Notes: generated by a model from the letters alone, not told the origin. Shown: positions 15,956 through 24,752, counted from the stretch's first letter. The stretch is DNA of 38,363 nt from Candidatus Heimdallarchaeota archaeon (GCA_023705945.1 BPTM01000115.1:1-38363), one strand, 5' to 3'. Numbers and translations are program-made.

Positions 15956-16627
15956 TTATTTATCAGGATTTTCTTTGTGACAGAGCCACCAATCTAAGCA
16001 TTCTATGGTTTCATCTGCAAGTCTTTCTTTTGCTTTTTCTACGGTTCCTGCTGGGGGAACAATAACGTGATCGCCGAATAGTTCATTTTCTGGCCAATTT
16101 GCTGGCATGGCTACTTCATGTTTGTCAGCTATTTTTAAAGCATTGACTATTCTTAGAATTTCTTTCATATTTCTTCCAATTTCAGCAGGATAGTAGAGTA
16201 TTGTTCTGACGATTCCCTTAGGATCCAAGATGAAAACAGCTCTTACGGTATTGGAAGCTTTAGCATGTAACATACCTAGTTGTCTAGCAACCTCACCATG
16301 GTCTGCAATGATTGGGAATTTTATCTCAACGTCTAAATTTTCTTTAATCCAGTCAACCCATTTAATATGACTAAAAACTTGATCAATGCTTAAACCAATT
16401 AATTCTACATTCAAAGCAGTAAATTCGTCAAAATGTTTCTGAAAGGAAACAAATTCAGTTGTACAAACAGGAGTAAAATCAGCAGGATGGCTAAACAAAA
16501 TCAACCATTTTCCTTTGTAATCATGAGGTAATCTTTTCAGTCCATGAGTTGTATTCACAGCCATCTTTGGAAACATTGTTCCAATTAGAGGTATTTTTCC
16601 AGTTTCTTCATATTCTTTTAGTGACAT
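15956..16627 (-). CDS. Peroxiredoxin, archaeal Prx6-type with two extra C-terminal Cys
   Basis: The protein contains the peroxidatic site [15 protein letters not shown] (Cys55 from this start) and the Prx6-type C-terminal arm. Two further cysteines, spaced C-x5-C (ECLDWWLC), match the layout of the Aeropyrum pernix thioredoxin peroxidase, which resolves through its C-terminal pair. It should reduce H2O2 and alkyl hydroperoxides in the cytoplasm. I prefer ATG 16627 (MSLKEYEE) because GGTGA lies just before it. ATG 16639 adds four residues. A TATA-like element lies at about 16654-16665 on the minus strand. It is divergent from an Lrp regulator across a strong inverted repeat. Confidence 0.92.
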   Translation of the reverse strand: MSLKEYEETGKIPLIGTMFPKMAVNTTHGLKRLPHDYKGKWLILFSHPADFTPVCTTEFVSFQKHFDEFTALNVELIGLSIDQVFSHIKWVDWIKENLDVEIKFPIIADHGEVARQLGMLHAKASNTVRAVFILDPKGIVRTILYYPAEIGRNMKEILRIVNALKIADKHEVAMPANWPENELFGDHVIVPPAGTVEKAKERLADETIECLDWWLCHKENPDK

Positions 16628-16671
16628 TTTATTCACCATTTTGACAAAAAGAATATATTTATATAAGTCTT

Positions 16672-16706
16672 TTCGAATTTCAAAACATGGTGGTTTGAAT
16701 TTCGAA
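16672..16706. promoter_or_regulatory. Large inverted repeat between peroxiredoxin and Lrp genes
   Basis: TTCGAATTTCAAA (16672-16684) and TTTGAATTTCGAA (16694-16706) form an inverted repeat with 12 of 13 matching positions and a nine-base spacer. It lies 45-79 bases upstream of the peroxiredoxin start and 32-66 upstream of the Lrp start. This is the size and symmetry of an Lrp-family operator. It is a good candidate for binding by the adjacent regulator, with control of both genes. Confidence 0.65.
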
Positions 16707-16737
16707 CAATGTTATCAGTAAAAATAAAACCTCTAAT

Positions 16738-17142
16738 ATGGCTGTAATTAAAGAATTATTGAGGAATGGGAGAAAATCTTTCGTTGACATCGCTGTTGAA
16801 TTAAATGTTACTGAAACTGCTATTCGTAAAAGAGTCAAGAAGATGGAGAAAGAGGGAATTATTATAAGATATTCCGTTGAGATAAATCCTCGAGAATTAG
16901 GTTTTGGTGTAAAAGCTTTAATTGGTCTCGATACTACTCCTCAAAAATATTTAGCTGTAATTCAGAACCTTAAGAAAAATGACCAGATATTGAGTTTATA
17001 CTCTTCTAGTGGGGATCATATGATAATGATGGAGTGCTGGTTTGAAGATGATGAGAAACTTTATGATTTTCTGGAACAGCTTGAAAAAATAAATGGTATT
17101 ATTGATGTCTGCCCTACAATCATCACTGAGTTGATAAAATAA
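16738..17142 (+). CDS. Lrp/AsnC-family transcriptional regulator
   Basis: The 134-residue protein has an N-terminal helix-turn-helix (RKSFVDIAVELNVTETAIRKRVKKMEKEGII, about 12-42) and a C-terminal RAM ligand-binding domain (about 58-134). This is the usual Lrp/AsnC layout. The usual short first helix is slightly clipped at this ATG, and in-frame sequence extends upstream without a standard start. It is divergent from a peroxiredoxin across a 35-base inverted repeat, so regulation of oxidative-stress defence and of itself is plausible. The effector is unknown. Confidence 0.88.
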   Translation: MAVIKELLRNGRKSFVDIAVELNVTETAIRKRVKKMEKEGIIIRYSVEINPRELGFGVKALIGLDTTPQKYLAVIQNLKKNDQILSLYSSSGDHMIMMECWFEDDEKLYDFLEQLEKINGIIDVCPTIITELIK

Positions 17143-17154
17143 TTAGACAAGAGA

Positions 17155-17754
17155 TTAATCATACATTATTTCTTCTTTTTTCTTATCTTGTTCTGAAGAA
17201 GATTTCACACGTATGGTTTTTATTACCCCCCATATAACATTGAAACGTGGTACTTTACTAGCATAAACTCTGTAAGGGTAACCATATTTTTTTGACAAAT
17301 AACTATCCTTTTCATAAGATGCCAGAAAGAAAAGTGCAACTGCAATAACGGCAAATATATTCGAAAGGATAGAATTTGCTAGAAATATTAGAGCTAAAGC
17401 TAAAATAACTGTACCCAGTACTATTGGATGCCTTATATATGCAAAAACCAACATATTGCTAAAACTATTCAAATCCTTTGTGCCTTTTCTGTTTACCCAT
17501 CTTCTTTTGGAAGACAGTAATCCTAATAGTATCAGAAGAATACCTAATAGTGTTAAACTGCTTGCAACATGTTGGTAATAAGGGATTGGAGGGTACTGAC
17601 CTAGCGCAAATGACATTCCAAATATCAAGAAGATATATCCAAAAGATAAAATTGCTTCAAATTTGATTCTCCGGTATATTGCAAAAATCAACCATATTAC
17701 CAAGAGTATGGAAAGAAAGCCGGTTACAATCCAAAACCAAGTCGCATTAATCAC
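17155..17754 (-). CDS. Membrane methyltransferase of the ICMT/PEMT-like family
   Basis: The 199-residue protein has about five transmembrane helices. It carries the family signature for small membrane methyltransferases: IRHPIVLG (RHP motif, SAM-binding region), an EKDSYLSKKYG segment and Y-x-Y-AS-K-VPRF near the C-terminus. Relatives methylate isoprenylcysteine carboxylates, phospholipid amines or other membrane lipids using SAM. The substrate here is unknown. Start is GTG 17754, as no suitable ATG is in frame nearby. The C-terminal tail is cytosolic and charged. The gene is convergent with the Lrp gene and divergent from a lipase-like hydrolase gene. Confidence 0.72.
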   Translation of the reverse strand: MINATWFWIVTGFLSILLVIWLIFAIYRRIKFEAILSFGYIFLIFGMSFALGQYPPIPYYQHVASSLTLLGILLILLGLLSSKRRWVNRKGTKDLNSFSNMLVFAYIRHPIVLGTVILALALIFLANSILSNIFAVIAVALFFLASYEKDSYLSKKYGYPYRVYASKVPRFNVIWGVIKTIRVKSSSEQDKKKEEIMYD

Positions 17755-17838
17755 AGAGAAGAATATGCAAATAGTATTATTGAGTGTTTCTATGCGAGGA
17801 AAGAGACAATTTATTAATAGAATAGAAAAAGATAATCA

Positions 17839-18585
17839 ATGATTTCATCAGAAACCTCGATCAAAGCAAAAAATACTGCTTTTTTATTAATACATGGTTT
17901 TACGGGAACACATTATGAAATGGTTCCATTAGAAGAATTCTTAGTTAGCAAAGGATATTATGTTAGCAATATTACGCTACCAGGGCATGAAACTACAATT
18001 GAAGATATGACTAAGACAAAATGGGGAGAGTGGGTGAAGTATGCTCAGAATCAACTAAAAGATCTTTGTAAATATTACGAAAATGTCCTCATATGTGGTT
18101 TATCAATGGGAGGTGCGATTACTCTGTATTTAGGAGCAAACAATCCAGGCATTGCAGGAATTATTACGATAGCTGCCCCATACAAACCAGTAGATTGGCG
18201 AATGTTATTAGTAAGGATTTTGCCTATTCACATTTTCCTTAAAAACAAGAAATATATTGAAACCGGCTGGGAAGATCTAGATTCTTTAGAGAGTCATAAA
18301 TCCTATGGAAAATATCCTTTAAGAAGTATAGCTGAATTACATAAGTTATTAGTAAGAGTGAAAAAACTTGTTCCTAGAATTTCTGTCCCAATTTTGGTGA
18401 TTCAAAGTGAAAATGATCCCAGTATTCCCACAAAATTTCCAAGTTGGATTTATGATAATGTTTCGTCTTCTGACAAGGAATTAGAGTGGATTGAGAAAGG
18501 AGGACATGTGGTAACAAAAGATGCTGGAAGATTCCAATTATTTGGAATAATAGAGAAGTGGTTAGGAAACAAAAAAAGAAACTAA
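17839..18585 (+). CDS. Alpha/beta hydrolase, carboxylesterase/monoacylglycerol lipase type
   Basis: The 248-residue protein is a compact esterase of the Est30/monoacylglycerol lipase kind. The oxyanion region LIHGFTGTHYEM (17-28), TLPGHE (46-51), nucleophile elbow GLS89MGG, acid SENDPSIP and catalytic His in GGHVV are all in order. It has no signal peptide, so it should act in the cytoplasm on short- to medium-chain esters. The length is that of the family. Unlike the hydrolase at 15056, it keeps the Ser nucleophile. Confidence 0.88.
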   Translation: MISSETSIKAKNTAFLLIHGFTGTHYEMVPLEEFLVSKGYYVSNITLPGHETTIEDMTKTKWGEWVKYAQNQLKDLCKYYENVLICGLSMGGAITLYLGANNPGIAGIITIAAPYKPVDWRMLLVRILPIHIFLKNKKYIETGWEDLDSLESHKSYGKYPLRSIAELHKLLVRVKKLVPRISVPILVIQSENDPSIPTKFPSWIYDNVSSSDKELEWIEKGGHVVTKDAGRFQLFGIIEKWLGNKKRN

Positions 18586-18614
18586 GTGCAATAGAAACCC
18601 CGTAACCATACTTT

Positions 18615-19673
18615 TCAGATATTTGTTGAAAGAAGTATATTTCTTAATTCTAATACATCATTGAGTATCAAATATATCGCATTATCCAATGTTCGAAACA
18701 AATCTCCAACCGTTATCATTAACTGAACATTCTTCCTACGTTCTGTTTCAGCAAAAAGAGCTTTTTTGACTTTTAAATCTATATTCTCTGCTTTCTCAAA
18801 TGTTACTAAGAAGATTTTTGATTTAGGATCACGTTTTTTCAATTCATCAATATTTCTTATATGTCTAGTTGCTGATGTAATATCCTCACATGAAGCCAAA
18901 TAGATATAATAATCCATTTCTCTGAAATACTCTTTTCCAGCTATTGTTTCTAAGTCAAACAGAAGTGTAAGCACAATTCTCATAAAGTAAGTATCAATTC
19001 TGGAAACAAACTCATTTCTACTAAATTCATAGATAAAATCTATATTTTGATAATGGAATAGAGACTGAATTATCAGATTGTAGGAAAGCGAGTCAGAAGT
19101 AATTATCCCTATTTTGGTTCTTCGATTGAGGAGGTTAGAAATTTGTTGAATTGTATTAAAACGAGAAGATATATCACGTACTATATTCTCTAGACCCTTT
19201 GATTTTATCTGCTCATCTAGCAAGATGTTTTCGATAAGAGACTCACTTAAGGAAATCAAGTTGTTATCAGAGATTTGGATGATGTCTGTATATTGCTGTA
19301 AGAAAGATTCAACCGTATCATAGATTTTACTATGTCCAAACTTTACTTTCTGGTCGCATTGTTTGTCATAGATAATTAATAATTGACAGAATGACATATT
19401 GTTTGAAGCTTTTGATCTCATCACTCTATTTTCAGAATCCGCTTTACGAAAAGATACAATAAGTAAATGATATTTCCCAAAATGTGGAATGGGTAATGGT
19501 CCATATATCTCTAAATTGGGTGACGATGCAGATATAACGGGACTGTAGAAATTTCCCATTCCCATTATTTCTTCTTTTGAGATATCTGGGTTGGGTATAG
19601 AACTCCTTAAAGTCATTCCCATCTCATCTAAAACTAATAAGGAAACATAGGGGATGAATAAGGTATCTGTCAT
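18615..19673 (-). CDS. Longin-like domain fused to a degenerate GTPase-like domain
   Basis: This 352-residue protein has no clear named family. The N-terminus (about 8-150) has the strand pattern of longin/roadblock-type domains (YVSLLVLDEMGMTL, HLLIVSFRK, QLLIIYDK). A helical linker follows. Residues 187-340 then resemble a Ras-like fold: KIGIITSDSLSYNLII where the P-loop should be, LLFDLETIAGKEYF at the switch II position, IYLAS, KIFLVTFEKAEN at the NKxD position and a last helix. The P-loop Gly and Lys are absent, so nucleotide binding is unlikely. ATG 19673 is preferred, 21-30 bases after a TATA-like CTTTAATAAA (about 19694-19703); upstream TTG and GTG exist. A structural role beside small GTPases is inferred. 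Confidence 0.6.
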   Translation of the reverse strand: MTDTLFIPYVSLLVLDEMGMTLRSSIPNPDISKEEIMGMGNFYSPVISASSPNLEIYGPLPIPHFGKYHLLIVSFRKADSENRVMRSKASNNMSFCQLLIIYDKQCDQKVKFGHSKIYDTVESFLQQYTDIIQISDNNLISLSESLIENILLDEQIKSKGLENIVRDISSRFNTIQQISNLLNRRTKIGIITSDSLSYNLIIQSLFHYQNIDFIYEFSRNEFVSRIDTYFMRIVLTLLFDLETIAGKEYFREMDYYIYLASCEDITSATRHIRNIDELKKRDPKSKIFLVTFEKAENIDLKVKKALFAETERRKNVQLMITVGDLFRTLDNAIYLILNDVLELRNILLSTNI

Positions 19674-19716
19674 CACAATCAAATTGAGGGTTTTATTAAA
19701 GTAAGGTCTACTTCAA

Positions 19717-20241
19717 TTACAAACTGTTTTCCTTCTTCTTATCCTTTGTGAAAGAATCTTCATACAATTTTTCAATATGTATTCTACCTTTCATAGGATC
19801 TTTCTCAATAAGAGCTTCGAGAATACCGAAAAGTAATATGATACGACACAAACGAATCAAATGGTAACCTATTCCAATACTATTTCGTACTACAGTACTA
19901 GCAGGAACCAGAAAGATGATACTTTCAGTCCAGAAAGTATTTGCAGATAAATGGTAATTTACAGATAGTTCCATAGCATAAGACATACCTATAGCGATAG
20001 CGATAAGCAAAAGTCTCACAATTCTACTATTTGAACTTTTTAGGAATTTAATTCCATAAAGTAATTCAACATCTTGTAATCCAACAAGCAGTGTTGCTGC
20101 AAGTAGAAACCAGAGAGGAGGAGATTCATGTAAGTCAATCCAGTTAATAGCAAATCCCTCAGAATCATACATAGCTGGAGTTAAAACGCTTACAAATGCT
20201 AAAGTAAAAACCAGCAATGATAACGAGGAAGATAATCTCAT
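19717..20241 (-). CDS. Unknown small membrane protein, four or five TM helices
   Basis: The 174-residue protein has hydrophobic segments at about 6-22, 40-58, 72-92, 100-118 and 128-146, and a charged cytosolic C-terminus ending in a Lys-rich tail. I recognise no family. ATG 20241 is favoured over an upstream TTG because a TATA element (AAAGTATATAAG on the minus strand, about 20262-20273) lies some 25 bases before it, giving a leaderless message. It is followed on the same strand by the longin/pseudo-GTPase gene after 43 bases, so it may be co-expressed with it. It is divergent from the three membrane paralogs. Confidence 0.65.
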   Translation of the reverse strand: MRLSSSLSLLVFTLAFVSVLTPAMYDSEGFAINWIDLHESPPLWFLLAATLLVGLQDVELLYGIKFLKSSNSRIVRLLLIAIAIGMSYAMELSVNYHLSANTFWTESIIFLVPASTVVRNSIGIGYHLIRLCRIILLFGILEALIEKDPMKGRIHIEKLYEDSFTKDKKKENSL

Positions 20242-20341
20242 CGACAAAAAGAGACAAAGCGTACTTATATACTTTACCTTTTAATTTCAATTTAAATCAC
20301 GCATAAACACAATAGTACATATGAATTTGCTCATAATTGTG

Positions 20342-20355
20342 CATATTTAAATATG
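20342..20355. promoter_or_regulatory. Palindromic TATA region upstream of the membrane-protein trio
   Basis: CATATTTAAATATG is a perfect 14-base palindrome 22-35 bases before the ATG at 20377. It includes the likely TATA box (TTTAAATA) of a leaderless or short-leader transcript. The symmetry could serve a dimeric repressor or be a chance result of AT richness. Confidence 0.45.
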
Positions 20356-20376
20356 AGTCATTCAAGATAAAAGTAG

Positions 20377-21399
20377 ATGTCAGAAGAAATTAAACCACAA
20401 TTTATGGATGATGATATCGCAGTAGCAGAAGTTGTTGATTCTGGGAACAAGATATCTCACAGAACAAGAAAGATCATAACATGGTCTGCACTAATCGTCG
20501 TATTTGTAAAAGTTATTGAAATGTTCATCGGACCATTTATTCAAAGTGTAAGCTTATTTTTATCGATCTCATTATTTATCGTCGGTGATTTAGTACTAAT
20601 AGGCTTAGCTACTGGTTTCTACCTCTTCTATAAAGAGGAGAAAAACAGCTATTTGTTGTATTCTTCAATTTTAGTACTAATAGGAGGAATAATCAACATA
20701 CCAAGTTATATTATCATTGGTTTAAAAGAAGCTCAAATAATTCTCACATCAGAAACTGATACACTTGTTATAAACATACTATCTATTATCTCACTTGTTT
20801 CTTTACTCGCAGCTTTTGTATTAATGAAACAGACTTTAGATGGATTTAGAAAGGAAAAGAGAAATATTCTCAAAGGTCAGGTATCCCTTCCACTTGGATA
20901 TCTACTGAAACTAGTGTATGTTGTAATGTACATGATAATACCCCTTAAAGATATACAATACATTGACTCTGAAGGAAATCTTGCTATCCTAGAAGAATTT
21001 CGAACATTCAATAATGTTGCATATTATATCGGTCTGGCGGCTGTTGTTATGGTTCTTTGGGGGTTCTGGTACTTACGTCGAGCCTATTCAATTCTAGATA
21101 AACTTCCGGAAGGATTCTTTGAAAAACAAGAAGCTCGGCAAGCTGCAATTACTCAACAGAGAGCTCAGAGATCTCAGAAATCTCAGAGAACTGCTCAATC
21201 TAAGTTAGGTTTAGGGAGACAAAGACCCATCCCTCCTTCACAAAGAAAAGAAGATGAAATTGATTACAAAACCACAATAATCCCTCCTGAAGAATTCAAA
21301 GGTAAAAAAATGTTCTGTGTCAAATGTGGTCTAGAACTTGAACATGATGCAATTTTCTGTTCGAATTGTGGTGAAACAAACCCTTACATTAACAGGTGA
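20377..21399 (+). CDS. Six-TM membrane protein with C-terminal zinc ribbon
   Basis: The 340-residue protein has an acidic N-terminus, about six transmembrane helices (residues about 30-235), a Gln/Arg-rich flexible linker (about 245-300) and a C-terminal zinc ribbon of the form C-x2-C-x10-C-x2-C (FCVKCG and FCSNCG). The zinc ribbon should face the cytosol. The family is unknown to me. It is the first gene of a three-gene operon and looks paralogous to the next two proteins. Shared features are a KxxxxxF segment followed by LPxGxL and a late GFxxL transmembrane segment. Confidence 0.75.
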   Translation: MSEEIKPQFMDDDIAVAEVVDSGNKISHRTRKIITWSALIVVFVKVIEMFIGPFIQSVSLFLSISLFIVGDLVLIGLATGFYLFYKEEKNSYLLYSSILVLIGGIINIPSYIIIGLKEAQIILTSETDTLVINILSIISLVSLLAAFVLMKQTLDGFRKEKRNILKGQVSLPLGYLLKLVYVVMYMIIPLKDIQYIDSEGNLAILEEFRTFNNVAYYIGLAAVVMVLWGFWYLRRAYSILDKLPEGFFEKQEARQAAITQQRAQRSQKSQRTAQSKLGLGRQRPIPPSQRKEDEIDYKTTIIPPEEFKGKKMFCVKCGLELEHDAIFCSNCGETNPYINR

Positions 21400-21403
21400 A
21401 AAA

Positions 21404-22126
21404 ATGGATACGTCCAAGGATATTGTAAAACATCTTTTTTATTCAACTTGGACTATGGTTTTGATTCAATCCATAATTACCGTAAGCAGTACTATGCTTG
21501 CAGAAAGATATAAGAATTTACCTTTGATTCTATCAATAGTATTTGATTGTGTAATTATACTTTTTGCAATAGGAATCATACGAGCAGGAAGAGAAAATCG
21601 AGAACTTAAATTTTGGTTACCAACGAGTATAATATTTTTAGTTAGTGCAATATCTGACATTGGTGTTGTAATTCTTTATTACATTCTGGGTAGAGAGCAA
21701 ATATGGGATTCATCTCCTGTTATCTTTGTAAGATTAGCCTTACGAATTGTATTTTTCGTATCATTAGTAGTTGCATTTATGCTGAATAAATACTTCTTTG
21801 ATGACTTGCTAGATAAAAATGATACTAGCAGAAAGTCAGATTTGCTTCTTCCTATAGGGTTTCTAGTTTTATTTATTCCAAGTGTATTGAGTTGGTACAA
21901 AGTTTATATCTTTCCTCAACCATTACCTAGATGGTTAGAAATAACGGCATTCGTCTTATTCCTTTTAGCTCAATTTATTGTAATCCTTGGTTTTTTCCAA
22001 TTAACAAGTACACTAAACTTACTAAGGAGGAAAGATATTCAGCGACAGGAAGAATCTTTTGCATTAGAAGAAGAAGAAGGAAAAAATTTGGTTGAAATGA
22101 AAGATAAGAAAGAGGCGGGGAAATGA
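21404..22126 (+). CDS. Six-TM membrane protein, second paralog of the trio
   Basis: The 240-residue protein has about six transmembrane helices and an acidic/basic cytosolic C-terminus. I place the start at ATG 21404, four bases after the stop of the preceding gene, with AGGTGAA as Shine-Dalgarno; upstream in-frame ATGs lie inside the previous gene. The middle segment KYFFDDLLDK followed by LLLPIGFLV and the last TM ILGFFQL align by eye with the neighbours. It lacks the zinc ribbon. The stop overlaps the start of the third gene (ATGA), so the two are translationally coupled. Function is unknown. Confidence 0.72.
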   Translation: MDTSKDIVKHLFYSTWTMVLIQSIITVSSTMLAERYKNLPLILSIVFDCVIILFAIGIIRAGRENRELKFWLPTSIIFLVSAISDIGVVILYYILGREQIWDSSPVIFVRLALRIVFFVSLVVAFMLNKYFFDDLLDKNDTSRKSDLLLPIGFLVLFIPSVLSWYKVYIFPQPLPRWLEITAFVLFLLAQFIVILGFFQLTSTLNLLRRKDIQRQEESFALEEEEGKNLVEMKDKKEAGK

Positions 22127-22782
22127 GTCTCTACAGAAATGCTAAATTTTTTACTAGTGGGAGCATACTTGTCATTTTCTTCTACATAATATTAGGTATT
22201 TTTTCTTATGGTTTTACATTTTCTGTAGTCGGTAAATGGGATCCCATACAGATATTATATGCTCCAATTATCCTTGGTTTAGCTGGAATGGGTAAAGCTG
22301 CATTGAATTTAAGCAAAGAAAAAGAATTTGCATGGGAACATGGAAAACAGATTGCTTTATTTATTTTTGTAGGTTCAGGATTATTACTACTCGGATTACT
22401 TCTACTAATCATAACAACTTGGATTGAATCTGAAATTCTTGTTTATCTTGGTGATATAGGTCTTATTTTATCTTGCTTTGCATATGCTATAGGATTTTTC
22501 TTCTTTCAGAGGCAATTATCATCTCTTTACCTCAAAAGAGTGATTGTCAAGTATCCCAAACACTTTATATCTATAGGTTTTGGAGTTCAGTCCCTAGCCT
22601 ATACAATATTATTCATAAATTGGTTTGTTTCAGACGTAACAATAACAGCTACAATAGTAATTGTTGGGATAGTAATAGCAGCTATATCGATTTTGCTTCT
22701 AATCGTAGGATTTATCCAAATAAACATTGCATTTCGAGCTTATCCACATTTAATAGAAAATGAAGAAATTAGACCTGGGTAA
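22123..22782 (+). CDS. Six-TM membrane protein, third paralog of the trio
   Basis: The 219-residue protein has about six transmembrane helices and almost no soluble domain. It overlaps the previous gene by four bases (ATGA). FFFQRQLSSL followed by KHFISIGFGV, and the last TM with IVGFIQINIAF, match the pattern in the two upstream proteins, which supports tandem duplication. No zinc ribbon and no known family. The stop lies two bases from that of the convergent gene at 22785. Confidence 0.72.
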   Translation: MSLYRNAKFFTSGSILVIFFYIILGIFSYGFTFSVVGKWDPIQILYAPIILGLAGMGKAALNLSKEKEFAWEHGKQIALFIFVGSGLLLLGLLLLIITTWIESEILVYLGDIGLILSCFAYAIGFFFFQRQLSSLYLKRVIVKYPKHFISIGFGVQSLAYTILFINWFVSDVTITATIVIVGIVIAAISILLLIVGFIQINIAFRAYPHLIENEEIRPG

Positions 22783-22784
22783 TC

Positions 22785-23654
22785 TCAATCTTTGTTAACT
22801 AACAGTTGAGATGTTTGTAATAGGTCGTTTATTTTTCTCTTTATTTGATACTCATCTGACAGAATTGCAAAAGATACTTTGAATTGATGAATATTTTCGA
22901 GCTTACCAACCAGATTTGATAAAACTGAAGCTATTTCATTGATTGATTCATGGCCTTCTTCTTTTGTGATTATGCCTAGAAAAGTAACAAATAAATCAAA
23001 TCTTCTTTTCTGAGAGAGAAGATTTATCATATTGGTTGCTTTCACTACTTGCATTTTGTCCAAGGGATTAAAAATAAATAAGAAACCCTCTGATAATTCG
23101 AAGAGAAGATTGGCAAGAGAAGTTATTTCACGTCTATAATTAATCACACAGAATTGACATTCTACACTCTCATTACCTATACTTATTTCTTCATTTATCG
23201 GTTCGTATCCACCCTCATAATTATATGTAACTTGAAGATTTCCTTTGGTTAAGTATTTGTCAATAACTCCTTGTACCAGAAAGTTTTCTCCATAAACAGT
23301 AATCTTTACCTTTGCTTTTTTTTCCAATCGTAAATTTCTAGCAAAGTCTTCCTGTATTATTTCCTTTGATAGTAAAGAAGACGGTGAGTATGCCCTAGGT
23401 CCTGTACTCTGGTACCAAGAAACAAAGTTTTCTTTGATTTCATCAGTAACATCACGTACAAGTTCAGGTGTAATAAATATTTTTTTGCCAGAAACTGCTA
23501 ATCCGAAGGCCATAGGTAGCTTATTGATGAAATCAGCGAGATCTTGAGAATTTATACTAATTATTGATGAGAGTATTTCTAATTCCCAGACATTCTTCTT
23601 ATCGATTAGAGAAAGAAGTTGCTCAGCAATAGCATTTTCCTTTTCTGAACTCAT
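22785..23654 (-). CDS. Winged-helix plus degenerate GTPase-fold protein
   Basis: The 289-residue protein has an N-terminal winged-helix-like domain (about 5-75: helices, then a beta-wing GKKIFITPEL, similar in layout to eukaryotic-type non-DNA-binding winged helices). A Ras-like order of elements follows: KVKITVYGENFLVQGVI (115-131) at the P-loop position but without GK[ST], VECQFCVINYRREI at the beta-3/switch II position, GFLFIFNPLDKMQ at beta-4, FDLFVTFLGI at beta-5 and a final KVSFAIL strand. It probably does not bind GTP. It looks like a scaffold or regulator related to small GTPases. The homology is inferred from pattern only. It is convergent with the membrane trio. Confidence 0.58.
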   Translation of the reverse strand: MSSEKENAIAEQLLSLIDKKNVWELEILSSIISINSQDLADFINKLPMAFGLAVSGKKIFITPELVRDVTDEIKENFVSWYQSTGPRAYSPSSLLSKEIIQEDFARNLRLEKKAKVKITVYGENFLVQGVIDKYLTKGNLQVTYNYEGGYEPINEEISIGNESVECQFCVINYRREITSLANLLFELSEGFLFIFNPLDKMQVVKATNMINLLSQKRRFDLFVTFLGIITKEEGHESINEIASVLSNLVGKLENIHQFKVSFAILSDEYQIKRKINDLLQTSQLLVNKD

Positions 23655-23769
23655 AGGAGGGTACTAATTCGAACTACTTTAAAATAATTTCTACGTGTAG
23701 AATTTTGGTTAAGCATTAAAGTTTTAAATACCACGCTTTTTTATCATTTGTTAATATTTGGTGTATCTA

Positions 23770-24750
23770 ATGGAAATATTTGTTGGATTTGAATGGTGGC
23801 ATTACCTTCTCTTGTTTGGTGCCGGATTAATTTCTGGAGCAGTTTCTCCTACTTTTGGTATTGGAGGAGGTTTGCTAAATGTTCCTATACTATTGCTTGG
23901 GTTTCCATCTCTTCTGGAAATTTTTGTCTCTGCTACAGGTGCTGTAAATTTAACAGTTGGTGATGTAGCAACAGTTACATCTTTAGGAGTTATTATTGTA
24001 ACAGCTTTAAGTGGATCTATTTCCTATATTAGAGAAAAACGTATTGATTTCAGAGTAGCTATAACATTTATGATTTTTGCAATTCCAGGAGCTGTTTCTG
24101 GAGCATTATTCTCAAATTTGTTCATCAAGAAACAGAATGTTGAGATTGATCTTTATCAAATCATTTTTGCTATTACAATGCTTTTGATTGCGGGATATAA
24201 AATTACAACGATTCTCATTAGCTGGAGTAAGAAAAGACGAGGGATTCCAGTAAAAGAAAAAATAATCAACAAAGTTGAAATTAAGGAAAGTCAGAAGGAT
24301 AAACCATGGTGGTTACACACTGTTCTCTATAGAGAACTTGAAGACAAAAGAGGAACCAAATTCGAGTACAAAGCAAAGTTGTTACCAGGAGTACTAATAG
24401 CAACTGGTGGTGGATTTATCGGTTCTCTCCTAGGTTTAGGGGGAGGAGTTATCTATGTACCAATACTGACAATGGGATTAGGGCTTCCTGCAGCAGTTGC
24501 AACAGCTACATCAACATTCACAATCCTATTTGCGACTCCCTTTGGTTTAGGTCTTCGTTTAATTCTTGGATCGTATATTCATTGGGGGATAGTTATTTGT
24601 ATGGCAGCAGGAACTTTAATTACTGCAAACATAGTTCCAAGATTCTTACACAAAATAAAATCAGAAGCAATCTTAACAGGATTTTGGCTGATCGCTATAT
24701 TTGCAGCTGTTAGGGTACTAATAAAAGTACTTACGGATATTAGTATTTAA
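23770..24750 (+). CDS. TauE/SafE-family (TSUP) membrane transporter
   Basis: The protein has about 326 residues and eight or so transmembrane helices in two halves. Each half has the family's glycine-rich signature, SGAVSPTFGIGGGLLNVPIL near the N-terminus and GSLLGLGGGVIYVPIL in the second half. A soluble loop (about 150-200) separates them. Relatives export sulfite, sulfoacetate or other organosulfur anions, or import thiosulfate. ATG 23770 was chosen; TTG 23758 and GTG 23761 are alternatives. A sulfur-relay operon lies about 4 kb downstream, so a role in sulfur anion movement is attractive but not shown. Confidence 0.85.
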   Translation: MEIFVGFEWWHYLLLFGAGLISGAVSPTFGIGGGLLNVPILLLGFPSLLEIFVSATGAVNLTVGDVATVTSLGVIIVTALSGSISYIREKRIDFRVAITFMIFAIPGAVSGALFSNLFIKKQNVEIDLYQIIFAITMLLIAGYKITTILISWSKKRRGIPVKEKIINKVEIKESQKDKPWWLHTVLYRELEDKRGTKFEYKAKLLPGVLIATGGGFIGSLLGLGGGVIYVPILTMGLGLPAAVATATSTFTILFATPFGLGLRLILGSYIHWGIVICMAAGTLITANIVPRFLHKIKSEAILTGFWLIAIFAAVRVLIKVLTDISI

Positions 24751-24752
24751 TT

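Noticed and set aside
22473-22763. Plus-strand 96-codon frame inside the third membrane paralog
   Set aside because: It is fully inside a well-supported membrane protein gene in another frame and has an odd composition rich in Cys and Asn.
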